A DNA stretch of 64,000 bases from Methanotorris igneus Kol 5 (lineage in GTDB: Archaea > AGJL01 > Methanococci > Methanococcales > Methanococcaceae): the NCBI RefSeq assembly GCF_000214415.1, contig NC_015562.1, positions 310,001-374,000 of the forward strand, read 5' to 3'. Shown here one piece after another: positions 34,027-42,637 of this stretch. Below the pieces are notes generated by a model that worked only from the letters and a program-made list of their open reading frames with translations, was not told the DNA's origin and did not search any database. The position numbers were made by a program, and so were the translations under genes. Within the stretch, counting starts at the first letter, position 1. The number at the start of each line of letters is the position of its first letter.

Positions 34027-35115
34027 TTATTCAAACTTGTTGTAATATTCCTTTACAAATTCTTCCCACCCTTCGTTATTTATCAACTTCCTATGTAAAT
34101 TCAAGACAAAATCTGCATCTAACCCTTTACTTTTAACGTACTCTGCAAATAGTTTTTCAATGCTTGAATGCTCTGGGATGTCATATTCAATATCCTCGTC
34201 ATCAACAATCCTAATATTATACCAGAGTGCATTACTCTTCAATATCCCCAAAAGCATTACGAATTCTCTCTTAATTACTCCATGAACAATGGGCTTTGAT
34301 GTATTTGAGAGAGCATTGAGAAATTCCTCAAATTTCTCCTTTGAATCTATGAATATCTCAAAAAAATCCCTACATTTTACATTGACACTTTCAACTTTAA
34401 CAAAATCAACATCATTCTTATCAAAATCTCCACTCATATCAACAACATAAAACCCCTTTCCATTCTTTTTGTAATCTTTATACTCATCTTTTCTCATAAT
34501 TTCCGTTGAACCACTATATGCCAAAACTCCTCCATTCTCCAACCTATCAATTATTCTATTGTGTATATGCCCCATTGCATAATAACTAAACTCTGGAAGT
34601 TCACTCTTTTCCAATTCATATTCGGGCACATAGGGGTTTATTCCTTGATGCATAATGAGAATTTTTTTCCTGTATTCTTTTGATGCATTCTCCAATATTT
34701 TGAGTCTTTCTATGAGATTTTCTTTACCTATTTTTGAGTGGTAATTAGCTCCCCCTATAAATACATCTCCGTGGATGTGATAAGGTTTATTTACAAATGT
34801 CCTTATATAATTCTTCAACAAAACCAGTGGGGTTTCTTGAAACCTTCTTTTTGGAATATCATGGTTTCCCATAACTATATAAATTGGAATGCCCTTTTCC
34901 TTTAACCTTGAAAATCCCCTCATTGCTGTTGATAGTGCCTTTATTGGTGGCCTTATATCTTCAAATAAATCTCCACTATGGACAACAAAATCGGGCCTTA
35001 TTTCCAAAATTTTCTCTATACATTCATTAAAAGAGTTATAAATGTCATTTTCTCTCTCATCTAAATTATATTGCCTATAACCTAAGTGATTGTCTCCAAT
35101 ATGAACAAATTGCAT
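34027..35115 (-). CDS. mre11: DNA double-strand break repair nuclease Mre11
   Basis: 362 residues. Manganese nuclease partner of Rad50. Phosphoesterase motifs GDNHLG, HSGDLFE, MGNHD, MHQG and MGHIH are all present in order. Start at ATG 35115, after AGGTGTCTAAT. It lies between the hydrogenase protease gene upstream and rad50 downstream on the same strand. Confidence 0.97.
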   Translation of the reverse strand: MQFVHIGDNHLGYRQYNLDERENDIYNSFNECIEKILEIRPDFVVHSGDLFEDIRPPIKALSTAMRGFSRLKEKGIPIYIVMGNHDIPKRRFQETPLVLLKNYIRTFVNKPYHIHGDVFIGGANYHSKIGKENLIERLKILENASKEYRKKILIMHQGINPYVPEYELEKSELPEFSYYAMGHIHNRIIDRLENGGVLAYSGSTEIMRKDEYKDYKKNGKGFYVVDMSGDFDKNDVDFVKVESVNVKCRDFFEIFIDSKEKFEEFLNALSNTSKPIVHGVIKREFVMLLGILKSNALWYNIRIVDDEDIEYDIPEHSSIEKLFAEYVKSKGLDADFVLNLHRKLINNEGWEEFVKEYYNKFE

Positions 35116-35132
35116 ATTAGACACCTTTAATT

Positions 35133-35621
35133 TTAATTTGATTTATAAATTTCCTCTAAAACCATCTCTACTGCTTTATCTACTGCATTTTTAACCTCTT
35201 CACTCAAACCTATCTTAATTTCCGGCATTGAAATTTCCTTTGCTTGGCATCCTATTATTACAACCTCAATTCCCTTTTTACTTGCATCTATTAAGTAGGG
35301 TGCTAATGGTGTACCATGTGCATCAAAGGTATATTTGTTTATTTTTGGGAGTTCATCAACATCCACTTTTTTCAAAGTTCCAGGTTCTAAACCAAAATCA
35401 ATAACATCAACAATAATAATCTTCTTTACCTTTGCTTCCTCATCCATAATGGACATTAAGTAGTATGGTGCCCCAGTCCCAGCATCTATTATTTCCACGT
35501 TTTCTGGCAAATCCATCTTTTCTAATCTTGATATAACCTCATATCCAAACCCATCATCTGCAAACAATAAATTCCCACATCCAAAAACCAAAATTTCCTT
35601 CTGTAGTGATTTTGGAAGCAT
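35133..35621 (-). CDS. hydrogenase maturation endopeptidase (HyaD/HycI/FrhD type)
   Basis: 162 residues. Cleaves the C-terminal peptide of a [NiFe]-hydrogenase large subunit after nickel insertion. FGCGNLLFADDGFGYEV holds the first nickel-sensing acid, DAGTGAPYYL and VDVIDFG the second, and FDAHGTPLA a His. It is most like the F420-reducing hydrogenase protease FrhD, but the specific partner is not proven and no complete hydrogenase is in the window. ATG behind GGTGATACA; only 17 bases separate it from mre11, so the two share a transcript without an obvious functional tie. Confidence 0.9.
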   Translation of the reverse strand: MLPKSLQKEILVFGCGNLLFADDGFGYEVISRLEKMDLPENVEIIDAGTGAPYYLMSIMDEEAKVKKIIIVDVIDFGLEPGTLKKVDVDELPKINKYTFDAHGTPLAPYLIDASKKGIEVVIIGCQAKEISMPEIKIGLSEEVKNAVDKAVEMVLEEIYKSN

Positions 35622-35728
35622 TGTATCACCAATTTTTTATGATTCATAACCCATTATGGAAAGAAAAACTATATATTTTAAAAAATTTATAAAAATTTAT
35701 TAATTCTTTAATTTTTGGGGGTTGAAAT

Positions 35729-36121
35729 ATGATTGGAATTATATTTTACTTATCAGTATTTATATTCTCAACAATTATTGCTTATTTTGTTCCACTGAAT
35801 TTGGATGTACTTTACGTTTTAATATTATTTTTTCTAATTTTACATTCTTGCATTGTAGTTAGTTTTTTTAGGATTTTTAATAAAGTTTCTAAAAAAGATA
35901 TAAAAATGCTCACATTGTATATGGCCAGTATATTGATATACGGATGCATCTCATTGCATCTGTTATATTTATCAATTTTTAAAGGTTTTGATGATAAGAT
36001 CCCAAAGTTCATTAGTGTGTCTTTCATTTTGATATCTATATACATAGTCATCAGATATATTAAATTTCGTAAAGGAAAAAATATAAAGAGGCATTATTTA
36101 AAAATAAAACATAAAGGTTAA
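35729..36121 (+). CDS. hypothetical membrane protein
   Basis: 130 residues with four hydrophobic helices (about 3-22, 26-48, 60-82, 93-110) and a basic C-terminus RKGKNIKRHYLKIKHKG. ATG behind GGGGGTTGAAAT, a strong site. No family recognised. It is divergent from the hydrogenase protease gene and followed by a repeat fragment. Confidence 0.65.
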   Translation: MIGIIFYLSVFIFSTIIAYFVPLNLDVLYVLILFFLILHSCIVVSFFRIFNKVSKKDIKMLTLYMASILIYGCISLHLLYLSIFKGFDDKIPKFISVSFILISIYIVIRYIKFRKGKNIKRHYLKIKHKG

Positions 36122-36179
36122 CTATCCAAACTTTTTAAAATTATTTTTGCAATTAGGTTGTAATTTTCCACTTATTAAT

Positions 36180-36254
36180 GTCCGAGACTATAACCAGTAT
36201 TTTAAAAATTTTTGCAGTTATATTTCAAAATTTCCTTAACGCACACAACTATAT
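36180..36254. repeat. repeat family A fragment
   Basis: Right end CCTTAACGCACACAACTATATA matches the family A terminus; the left side has GAGACTATAACC only. Ends about 50 bases before selB, so it sits in that gene's promoter region. Confidence 0.55.
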
Positions 36255-36305
36255 ATTTTACAAATTTTACAAAATACACAAAATAAAAAATTTACGGTGA
36301 TTTTG

Positions 36306-37706
36306 ATGATAAATGTAAATCTTGGAATTTTTGGACATATAGACCACGGTAAAACATTACTCGCCAAACAACTAACTGAAATTGCCTCAACATCAGCATT
36401 AGATAAACCCCCAGAATCAAAGAGGAGAGGAATAACTATAGATATTGGGTTCTCATCATTTACCTTGGACAACTATAGAATTACATTGGTTGATGCTCCA
36501 GGACATGCGGATCTAATAAAAGCAGTCGTTGGGGCAGCGGATATTATTGATTTAGCTCTACTCGTTGTTGATGCGAGGGAAGGGCCAAAAACCCAAACAG
36601 GAGAGCATCTCTTAATTTTGGATTTATTTAATATCCCAACCATTGTTGTGATGAATAAGATTGATATTGCATCAGAGGATGAGATAAAAAATACCGAAAC
36701 GTTCATGAGGGCCATTTTAAATTCAACGAACAATTTAAAAAATGCAAAGATTGTCAAAATTTCTGCAAAAGAAGGTATTGGAATTGATGAATTAAAGAAG
36801 ACACTTAAAGAGACATTGGACAACATGGAAATTAAGAGAGACGTTGACAATTATTTCAAAATGCCAATAGACCATGCGTTTTCAATAAAAGGTGTAGGGA
36901 CGGTTGTCACTGGAACTATACACAAAGGAAAGGTTTCTGTTGGAGATGAGATGAGAACATTCCCAATAAATGTTGATGTTAAGGTTAAAGGTATCCAATG
37001 TTTTAAGAAGGATGTAAATGAAGCTTATGCAGGAGATAGAGTAGGGATAGCATTGCAGGGAGTTGAGCCAAAGCAAATTTTTAGGGGGTGTGTTTTAACC
37101 TCAAAAGATACAAAATTGGAAGTTGTGGATAAAATCGTCGCAAAGGTGAAAATTTCTGAAATCTTCAAATACAATATAACTCCAAAGATGAAGGTGCATT
37201 TGAACGTTGGGATGATGGTTGTTCCAGCAACTGTTGTTCCTTTCCAAAAGATGAATTTTGAAGGAAAAGAGGTGAATGTAATATTAAATGAAGTAAAGGG
37301 AGGGGACGAATGCTATTGTGCATTTGAGTTGGAAGAGAAGGTTGTTGCTGAAATTGGGGATAGGGTTTTAATAACGCGACTTGACTTACCTCCAACAACA
37401 TTAAGGATTTGTGGACATGGAGAGATCGTTGAATTTAAAGGAGTCAAAGAATTAAATATAAAGAAAATAGTCACCAGAGAAGGAAAAGTTGTGGCAAAAA
37501 AGGACAAACTATTTGTCGAGGGTTTGGCATCCTCAAAAACATCAGCGGAGAAACTTATTGGAGAGGTTGTTTATGTTCCTTCAAAGAATATAAAGGGAGT
37601 TATAAAAGGAACATTTGGAACCAAGGGGCATTTGGTTGTGGAATTTGATGGGGATGTGGAAAAGGGGGACACAGTTATTCTAAGGAGATTGAGAAATTGG
37701 GGATAA
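36306..37706 (+). CDS. selB: selenocysteine-specific elongation factor SelB
   Basis: 466 residues. Delivers selenocysteyl-tRNA to UGA codons. GTPase motifs GHIDHGKT, RRGITIDIGF, DAPGHADLI, MNKIDIA. The selenocysteine-type discriminators are the short switch region and absence of EF-1alpha inserts; domains II to IV follow with VKGIQCFKKDVNEAYAGDRV and a small C-terminal domain ending RRLRNWG. Archaeal SelB lacks the long SECIS-binding domain of bacteria, consistent with this length. ATG 36306 follows ACGGTGATTTTG. It should act on the fwdB transcript in this window. Confidence 0.95.
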   Translation: MINVNLGIFGHIDHGKTLLAKQLTEIASTSALDKPPESKRRGITIDIGFSSFTLDNYRITLVDAPGHADLIKAVVGAADIIDLALLVVDAREGPKTQTGEHLLILDLFNIPTIVVMNKIDIASEDEIKNTETFMRAILNSTNNLKNAKIVKISAKEGIGIDELKKTLKETLDNMEIKRDVDNYFKMPIDHAFSIKGVGTVVTGTIHKGKVSVGDEMRTFPINVDVKVKGIQCFKKDVNEAYAGDRVGIALQGVEPKQIFRGCVLTSKDTKLEVVDKIVAKVKISEIFKYNITPKMKVHLNVGMMVVPATVVPFQKMNFEGKEVNVILNEVKGGDECYCAFELEEKVVAEIGDRVLITRLDLPPTTLRICGHGEIVEFKGVKELNIKKIVTREGKVVAKKDKLFVEGLASSKTSAEKLIGEVVYVPSKNIKGVIKGTFGTKGHLVVEFDGDVEKGDTVILRRLRNWG

Positions 37707-37789
37707 AGTTTAAATTTGTGAACCAATATATACCATTAAATAGCATTGTAAATTACTTCTGTATATTCAGGTGGTAAGTGAGGGGTAAA

Positions 37790-38206
37790 ATGTTTACAAT
37801 GGGTATTAAAGAAAAGACGTTATCTGTTAAATGTGTTGAGGGAAATATTGTACTGGAATTAAAGAAAGAGGATGGGGAAGAAATAAGCTCTATAACATTA
37901 GATAAAGAATCAGCATCATTGTTTGTTGTGTTGTTAAATGAGGGTATTGTTGTCGCAGAAAAGATAAATAAAGATTTTAAAAAAGAAGGAATAATGTTGA
38001 AAAAGATACAAGACGTAGGAACATGTTTTGCAAGCGATGGGAGGCTTTCAATAGCAGTTCTTCCAGCAGATGAAAAAAGGACAGCATCTATGATAATAGG
38101 CATGCATAAAGAAAATGGGCATACATCAATTGTTATGAAACCTAAAAAAGCAGCATATTTGGGTTTAGCAATTACAGAAATAATAAAATCGCTCATTAAT
38201 AATTAA
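37790..38206 (+). CDS. conserved hypothetical protein next to selB
   Basis: 138 residues from ATG 37790, preceded by GAGGGGTAAA. Soluble, mixed alpha/beta by eye; segments ITLDKESASLFVVLLNEGI, DVGTCFASDGRLSIAVLPADEKRTASMIIG and KPKKAAYLGLAITEII are compact and well formed, so it looks like a real folded protein. No motif of known function. I recall a similar gene beside selB in M. jannaschii, hinting at conserved order. Link to selenium is not shown. Confidence 0.65.
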   Translation: MFTMGIKEKTLSVKCVEGNIVLELKKEDGEEISSITLDKESASLFVVLLNEGIVVAEKINKDFKKEGIMLKKIQDVGTCFASDGRLSIAVLPADEKRTASMIIGMHKENGHTSIVMKPKKAAYLGLAITEIIKSLINN

Positions 38207-38385
38207 ACTAAAAATGAGCAATATAATCATTTGCATTATAAGTGGTTAAAAATCCAATAAAATTAAATGAAGAATTGTGCTTTATTTTAGAATTCATTTT
38301 AACTTCTTTCAAAAATTTTGTTATGTAAAATAAATGCAAAAATCCACAAATGGTTATAAAAAATAAAATAAAAAATTAGATAATT

Positions 38386-38775
38386 TCATTCGAACTTAAC
38401 TTGCTTTCCTTCTCCTACAAGTTCTTTGAAATCTATGGCAATAACTTGTATTTTTTTATATTCTAAGGCGTAATTTTTTCCATCCGTATGCAATAGATAG
38501 GGGTTTATAAATAACCACTTTCCTTTAATTTTTAATGCAAGGTATGGTTTTCCCCCAAAGGTTTCTGAGAATGATATCAGCTTATCAATATCTTCTTTTT
38601 TAACATAAAATTTTTCTTTTGATGTTGATTTACATTCAAATATATAAATATTTCCATTTTTTCCAGCAATTATATCTACCCCATGACTCCCCGCGCTCCT
38701 CACTACAGCAAAACCTTTTTTCTCAAGAGCCCTTTTTAATTCCCTCTCAAAATTACTCCCTTTCCTATACATCAT
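38386..38775 (-). CDS. hjc: Holliday junction resolvase
   Basis: 129 residues. Cuts four-way DNA junctions as a dimer. The archaeal Hjc signature is complete: YRKGSNFERELKRALEKKGF (catalytic Glu), RSAGSHGVDIIAGK (Asp) and IFECKSTSKEKFY (Glu-x-Lys). I place the start at ATG 38775 behind GTGAGA; the ATG of the longer frame at 38799 lies inside the repeat element at 38791. The repeat has thus been inserted right against the 5' end and may supply or disturb the promoter. Confidence 0.93.
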   Translation of the reverse strand: MMYRKGSNFERELKRALEKKGFAVVRSAGSHGVDIIAGKNGNIYIFECKSTSKEKFYVKKEDIDKLISFSETFGGKPYLALKIKGKWLFINPYLLHTDGKNYALEYKKIQVIAIDFKELVGEGKQVKFE

Positions 38776-38790
38776 TCTCACGAATTTATA

Positions 38791-39052
38791 GCCGTTCAAA
38801 ACTGTTTAGTTTTTTGTGAGTATTTGTGAGGATATGTGTGTTTAATGAGTTTTCGATATATTTATATAGAACTTTATAAAGATAAAAAGATAGATGGGTG
38901 GAGCTTGGGGTCATCTCGGAGCGAAGCGACGAGAACTTAAAAACCGTTAGGTTTTTATGTCCACGACAGGGGTAGAGACACTCTTGTGTGGTTGATGACG
39001 CCCAAGTCCAATATGGGTATTTACTCACCAATACTCATATTGGACAGACCCC
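38791..39052 (-). repeat. repeat family D, copy 1 (inverted relative to 56.9 kb copy)
   Basis: 262 bases nearly identical to 56917-57176 read on the other strand. Termini are GGGGTCTGTCCAATATG and GTTTTGAACGGC. Inside: a long hairpin GTCCAATATGGGTATT/AATACCCATATTGGAC-type, a palindrome AAAAACCTAACGGTTTTT and CTCGTCGCTTCGCTCCGAG. High GC against surroundings. Its inner end abuts hjc. Confidence 0.85.
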
Positions 39053-39301
39053 AGTAGCAAAACTTTCTGAATTGAATTAAGTTATAAATTTAAGTTGTAA
39101 ATTGCTAATATATGTAGTTATAATTGAGAAAAAATCTTTTATATTTATTCAGAATTTGCTCATAATCTGGTTTTTTATTATTGAATTTAAATGCTCATTC
39201 GTTCTCCCGAATCTGTTTACACACTTTTTGTATTCTATTTTTTACCCTACCGTGTTTAAATTTTTTAATTGTGCATTACCCTTCGTCTAAATAACTCTCA
39301 T
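39053..39301. other. intergenic, with a family C repeat piece
   Basis: AT-rich; around 39222-39285 it repeats CACTTTTTGTATTCTATTTT and TTTAAATTTTTTAATTGTGCA seen at 15.7 kb. No gene. Confidence 0.5.
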
Positions 39302-39940
39302 TTAATCTATATGTTTTAAAATTTCCCTTAAGTCCTTTTTTTCAATGCAAATATCCGCCTTTTCTTTTAAAATTTCTTTTGCACAAAATGCTATTTTTAA
39401 GCCCGCCTTATTAAACATGCTAATATCATTTGCACCATCACCAACAACAACAGTATCTTTTAAATCCACACCTTCTTTTCTTGCAATCTCTTCCAATATG
39501 TCCCCTTTTGCAGTTTCAGACATTACTGGACCCCTAACTTCTCCAGTCAATATACCATCTTTCTCTATGAGTTCATTTGCATAGGCATAATCGAGTCCAA
39601 GTTTTTCCTTTATTCTATTAACCGCTATATCAAAACCTCCGCTAACAACACCAATAACATAACCTCTCTTTTTTAGTTCTTTAATTGTCTCTTCTGCACC
39701 GTTCATTAACTTTATATTGGACACTGCTTTCTCTACTTTCTCAACTGGAAGACCTTTTAAAAGAGATACTCTTTTTCTCAGTGATTGTTCAAAGTTTAAT
39801 TTTCCTTCCATGGCTTCTTTGGTTATTTTCTTTACTTCTTCCTCAACACCAGCCTCTTTTGCAATTTCATCTATAGTCTCACAATCTACCAAAGTACTAT
39901 CAAAATCAAATAGTATTATTTTTTTCTTTTTCCCTTCCAT
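39302..39940 (-). CDS. serB: phosphoserine phosphatase
   Basis: 212 residues. Last step of serine synthesis. HAD motifs: LFDFDSTLVDCE with the nucleophile Asp, VVSGGFDIAV (Ser-Gly-Gly), and VVGDGANDISMF for the magnesium site; Lys in ETAKGDILEEI. Same length as the M. jannaschii enzyme of known structure. ATG behind GGTGGTTAA. Confidence 0.96.
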   Translation of the reverse strand: MEGKKKKIILFDFDSTLVDCETIDEIAKEAGVEEEVKKITKEAMEGKLNFEQSLRKRVSLLKGLPVEKVEKAVSNIKLMNGAEETIKELKKRGYVIGVVSGGFDIAVNRIKEKLGLDYAYANELIEKDGILTGEVRGPVMSETAKGDILEEIARKEGVDLKDTVVVGDGANDISMFNKAGLKIAFCAKEILKEKADICIEKKDLREILKHID

Positions 39941-40007
39941 TTAACCACCAAAGGGGTTATTTTAAATTTTTAATCAATTCGTGCTTAGTCTGTTGTATGG
40001 TGGAATA

Positions 40008-40141
40008 TATAGTTGTTCGCCTTACAAATGCACTAAAATAAAATGGCAAAACAAAGTTTTGCCATAAAATAATGACTACCTTCATTAAGGGGATAGTCAA
40101 ACATTCCTTATTTAATTCAGAAAGTTTTGTCACTGACTATA
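40008..40141. repeat. repeat family B/A chimera, copy at the 3' end of the ATPase gene
   Basis: The right 70 bases, AATGACTACCTTCATTAAGG to GTCACTGACTATA, match the copy at 41269-41377. The left side instead has TATAGTTGTTCGCC and a GGCAAAAC palindrome as in family A. The right terminus supplies the ATPase stop codon on the minus strand. Confidence 0.75.
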
Positions 40142-41227
40142 AACCACTTTCTTAATAGCATTCCATACTAAGAATGATTGTGGTTTTAATGTTCCTTCCT
40201 GTGGGTTAAGAAAGAGTATGTTTTCTTTAATTAAAAATTCCTTAGTATCTTCATCTATTGTGTATTCATCTATTAAATATTCTTTTTTAAATAAAGAAAG
40301 TGCATTTACTACTTTATTATAGTCTATTCCTTTGAATTTATTATTTTTTATTCTAATGAGTAATTTTTTTAGTTTAGAGACCTCTATTTTAATCATTTCA
40401 TCTAAAATAGTATTTAACTCTTTATACCTCATTTTATCAATAACTTTATGAATTAATATGGGTTTTCCACCAACTGTGGAATAGATTAACTCTTTTTGTT
40501 CTTCTGATAGGGGTTTATTTAATAATTCTTCTGCTAAAAAATCCATAAATCTTAAAGCCATCTCTTTATCAAAATCATCTACCAGGATATAGTCAGACCT
40601 ATCCTTTAACTCCCCAGTATTATAAACATACTCAATAAATAAACTATCGGAGGTTAGACATAGACAGTGAGCTAAATGCCGCTCTTTTGTAAGAGATACT
40701 AAAAATTGAAATAAACTTTTTAGTAATGGTCTTTCACCATTCATTACAATGTCTTTAATCATTTGGAGTTCATCTAAAATAAATACTGGTTGTATGCCTT
40801 TGTTGTTTAAACTTATAAATAAATCTCTTATAAATTTGAAAACCAATCTCCCTTTTTCCTTTTCTCCAAACAATCTATCCAATAATGGTTCTGAAATTTT
40901 TATACCATAAGAGATATTTATAATATCATTTAATCCTTTTGTAAAATATTCAATATATTCTCTCATTTTATTTGATTTGCTACTTTCATCTACCTCAAAT
41001 AATGCTTCTACAAAGTTATTCATTGACGAAATATCATACTCTCTGAAATTAACATAAAAGACAGCATATTTCTTATTTGATTTTTTTAATTCATTGTTTA
41101 TTATGTGATTTATTAAAGTAGTTTTACCACTGTTTATAGGACCATATATAAAATATATTAAATTAGGTTCTCCCTCTATGATTACTGAGATTTCTTTAAT
41201 TTCTTTTTCTCTATTGAAGAATTTCAT
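40130..41227 (-). CDS. archaeal ATPase of the STAND-like Arch_ATPase family
   Basis: 365 residues. Walker [13 protein letters not shown], Walker [12 protein letters not shown], then sensor-like LCLTSDSLF and the family segment [12 protein letters not shown], with a C-terminal winged-helix-like part. These ATPases occur as many paralogs in Methanocaldococcus and are thought to be mobile or defence related; role unknown. ATG 41227 follows GGTGAAATC. The last codons (VVYSQ and TGA) come from the repeat TATAGTCAGTGAC, and another copy of the same repeat lies just upstream of the start, so the gene is framed by direct repeats. Confidence 0.85.
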   Translation of the reverse strand: MKFFNREKEIKEISVIIEGEPNLIYFIYGPINSGKTTLINHIINNELKKSNKKYAVFYVNFREYDISSMNNFVEALFEVDESSKSNKMREYIEYFTKGLNDIINISYGIKISEPLLDRLFGEKEKGRLVFKFIRDLFISLNNKGIQPVFILDELQMIKDIVMNGERPLLKSLFQFLVSLTKERHLAHCLCLTSDSLFIEYVYNTGELKDRSDYILVDDFDKEMALRFMDFLAEELLNKPLSEEQKELIYSTVGGKPILIHKVIDKMRYKELNTILDEMIKIEVSKLKKLLIRIKNNKFKGIDYNKVVNALSLFKKEYLIDEYTIDEDTKEFLIKENILFLNPQEGTLKPQSFLVWNAIKKVVYSQ

Positions 41228-41268
41228 GATTTCACCATTAGTATATAATGTGGAGAGCATATTAAAAT

Positions 41269-41377
41269 TATAGTCAGTGACAAAAGGTATTAAAATTAAT
41301 AAGGTAAAAATGACTACCTTCATTAAGGGGATAGTCAAATTCCTTATTTAATTCAGAAAGTTTTGTCACTGACTATA
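41269..41377. repeat. repeat family B, complete copy upstream of the ATPase gene
   Basis: 109 bases with inverted-repeat ends TATAGTCAGTGACAAAA and TTTTGTCACTGACTATA. Same orientation as the copy at 40071-40141, so the two are direct repeats around the ATPase gene. Confidence 0.85.
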
Positions 41378-41441
41378 AATACATTTTTAATAAAGTTCTT
41401 ACAATCCCAATATTAAAAACATTAAAAAAAGAGAAATAGAT

Positions 41442-41693
41442 TTATTCAATCTTTTCCAACTTAATCTCATAGTCATGAATTACAGGGTTTGCCAACAGTT
41501 TTCTGCACATTTCGTCAACTTTCTCCTTAATCTTCTCTTCATCATCCCCTTCAATCAACAACTCTATACTTTTGAAGGTTTTTGCATCTTTAACTTCATT
41601 ATATCCCAAAAAGTTCAAAGCCCTCAATATTGTCCTACCTTCTGGGTTCAAAACACCTTTTTTTAATTTGATAGTGACTATTGCTTTATACAT
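41442..41693 (-). CDS. purS: phosphoribosylformylglycinamidine synthase subunit PurS
   Basis: 83 residues. Small structural subunit that joins PurQ and PurL in purine synthesis. VTIKLKKGVLNPEGRTILRALNFLGY and the end DEMCRKLLANPVIHDYEIK are typical. ATG 41693 follows GGTGGGATTTTA. It follows purC by 19 bases in one transcript; purQ and purL are not in the window. Confidence 0.95.
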   Translation of the reverse strand: MYKAIVTIKLKKGVLNPEGRTILRALNFLGYNEVKDAKTFKSIELLIEGDDEEKIKEKVDEMCRKLLANPVIHDYEIKLEKIE

Positions 41694-41712
41694 TAAAATC
41701 CCACCTTTATTT

Positions 41713-42435
41713 TTATAGGCATCCAATTTTTTCAGCAACGATTCTATATTTTGCTATGACATCACCTAAATCTTTCCTAAATACATCCTTGTCAAGAACG
41801 TCTTTTGTTTCTTTGTCCCACAACCTCATTGTGTCTGGGCTTATTTCATCTGCAACGACAATTTTGCCATCTTTTGTTCTTCCAACCTCTATTTTGAAAT
41901 CAACCAAAATTATTCCCTTCTCATCAAAGAATTTCTTCAAAACCTCATTTACCTTCAAAGCTATATTTTTAATCTCCTCAAGTTCTTCTTTTGTTGCCAA
42001 GCCCAATGCAATGGCAATATCATCGTTTAACATTGGATCTCCGTATTCATCGTTTTTATAGTCAAATTGAACAATTGGTGGATTTAACTCTTGCCCTTCT
42101 TTGAATGGGTATCTTCTACATAAACTTCCTGCTGCAATGTTTCTAACTATAACCTCAATTGGAATGATCTCAACTTTCTTTGCAACCATGTACCTTGGCT
42201 CAATATATTCAATAAAGTGTGTTGGAACTCCATTTTCCTCCAAAACCTTAAACAACTTTGTAGATATTAATGCATTTAAAAATCCTTTATTTTCTTTTAC
42301 ATCGTGCTTTGCTCCATTTCCAGCAGTGATATCATCCCTAAACTCAATTAAAACCTTCTCATCATCTATCTCATAAACTGATTTTGCCTTTCCCTTGTGT
42401 ATTGGTGGGTTCTTTATTATCTCATTTACGTCCAT
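41713..42435 (-). CDS. purC: SAICAR synthetase
   Basis: 240 residues. Joins CAIR with aspartate in purine synthesis. HKGKAKSVYEID, FRDDITAGNGAKHD, EVIVRNIAAGSLCRRYPF, LVDFKIEVGR and ADEISPDTMRLWD are the family motifs. ATG 42435 follows TCTGGTGAAAGT. Confidence 0.97.
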   Translation of the reverse strand: MDVNEIIKNPPIHKGKAKSVYEIDDEKVLIEFRDDITAGNGAKHDVKENKGFLNALISTKLFKVLEENGVPTHFIEYIEPRYMVAKKVEIIPIEVIVRNIAAGSLCRRYPFKEGQELNPPIVQFDYKNDEYGDPMLNDDIAIALGLATKEELEEIKNIALKVNEVLKKFFDEKGIILVDFKIEVGRTKDGKIVVADEISPDTMRLWDKETKDVLDKDVFRKDLGDVIAKYRIVAEKIGCL

Positions 42436-42637
42436 ACTTTCACCAGATCTTGATTTTAGCAACCTTTATTTTAAGTTTTGATTTAAATAATTATCGTATG
42501 CATGGGAACAAAATAATATTTTTAATACATGTATGTTAAAGTTTATCAATAACAACAACAAAAATGAATGTGTGTCTTTTTTATATACAATTATACCATA
42601 TATGTAGTTTATTGAATAAGTGCATTGGTGGTAGTTA

